A DNA stretch of 51,177 nt from a bacterium. Lineage in GTDB: Bacteria; Bacillota; Clostridia; Oscillospirales; Acutalibacteraceae. The notes under the pieces were generated by a model. It saw only the letters and a list, made by a program, of their open reading frames with translations. It was not told the DNA's origin and made no database searches. The stretch is taken from positions 1 to 51,177 of the forward strand of contig SFWF01000003.1 of the NCBI GenBank assembly GCA_004560045.1, written 5' to 3'. The position numbers were made by a program, and so were the translations under genes. The stretch's first letter is position 1, and each line of letters starts with the position of its first letter. Shown piece by piece: positions 50,824-51,177 of the stretch.

Positions 50824-51177
50824 AGGGAAAGGGGAAATGGGAAAGGGGAAAGGTTAGGGACGAGGGGCTACGCAGGGGCCGTTGGCAGTGGACAGTGGTC
50901 AGTGGACAGTGGACAGAAAAGAGAAACGGATACCGAAAATAAGACTGCTTCGGTATCCGCAGGCCTTCCCTAGCAGGGAAGGGGGACCACGTAGTGGTGG
51001 ATGAGTAGAAACCTACACCACAAATTCGGGCGGGATATTATCTAAACTTTCTACCGACCGCGACGGAAATTGAGCAGCTTTTCCCGTTTAAATACAGAAA
51101 ACTTTGTTCTCCTCCACCACCGCTGCGGCGGTCCCCCTCCCCCGCTGGGGAATGCCGAGAGAACACCCTCTTTAAAG
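50822..51177. repeat. Right-edge block of dispersed repeats
   Basis: No gene is seen. The block contains an inverted copy of the pyrimidine-rich tract (50822-50859), an inverted heptamer array (50885-50915), a forward copy of the palindromic element (50951-51013) with a diverged tail, and an inverted partial copy (51111-51150) near the edge. The two hairpins of the element are kept with compensating base changes. Confidence 0.75.

Overview
The window looks like a chromosomal segment of an uncultured low-to-mid GC member of the Bacillota, class Clostridia (Oscillospirales-like gut lineages are a reasonable guess). The basis is AGGAGG-type ribosome binding sites, sigma-A promoters, carbohydrate ABC transporters without a dedicated ATPase, several TTG starts, many secreted proteins anchored by lipoboxes or C-terminal membrane helices, and no outer-membrane genes. 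The species assignment is an inference; no rRNA or tRNA is present to test it.

Most of the window (about 225-47471) is devoted to extracellular polysaccharide handling. Its core is a module that occurs three times on the minus strand: a glycoside hydrolase family 16 (GH16) lipoprotein plus a giant secreted repeat protein of about 2,500-2,800 residues. Unit 3 is 47471-38582 (GH16 and giant 4 nt apart). Unit 2 is 32860-23040 (14 nt apart). In unit 1 the pair is split: GH16 at 22562 begins, and the giant at 7940-225 ends, what looks like one ten-gene, 22-kb transcription unit. The eight genes between them encode two carbohydrate ABC import systems (a very large binding protein plus two permeases, then two permeases plus a binding protein), a beta-propeller/TPR/Yip1-like membrane protein and a DUF5696-like lipoprotein. 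Each giant is built from seven or eight repeats of about 300 residues that resemble GLUG-type beta-solenoid units, followed by an InlB-B-like repeat, a jelly-roll carbohydrate-binding-like domain, and a C-terminal membrane helix with a lysine-rich tail. A 667-residue lipoprotein (35783-37786) contains just two of these repeats.

Between units 2 and 3 lie a GH4 family glycosidase (33047-34357) and a divergent AraC-family regulator (34516-35334). Their shared intergenic region has clear back-to-back promoters and a direct repeat with 21-bp spacing, the architecture of an AraC-family operator. A different 21-bp-spaced direct repeat sits upstream of the unit 1 promoter, which has a poor -35 box. 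An 80-residue membrane protein with a consensus promoter follows the regulator.

The right end (47780-51177) is housekeeping in character: a sugar-1-phosphate nucleotidyltransferase, GreA, and an unrecognised single-pass membrane protein. The gaps there and at 37787-38581 are filled with dispersed repeats: a roughly 140-bp palindromic element, a 72-bp GC-rich module, pyrimidine-rich tracts and heptamer tandem arrays.

A plausible working model is that the lipoprotein GH16 enzymes cut a beta-linked glycan at the cell surface, the giant solenoid proteins bind or scaffold that glycan, the two ABC systems import the oligosaccharides, and the GH4 enzyme and AraC protein handle cytoplasmic degradation and induction. 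The substrate cannot be fixed from sequence alone.
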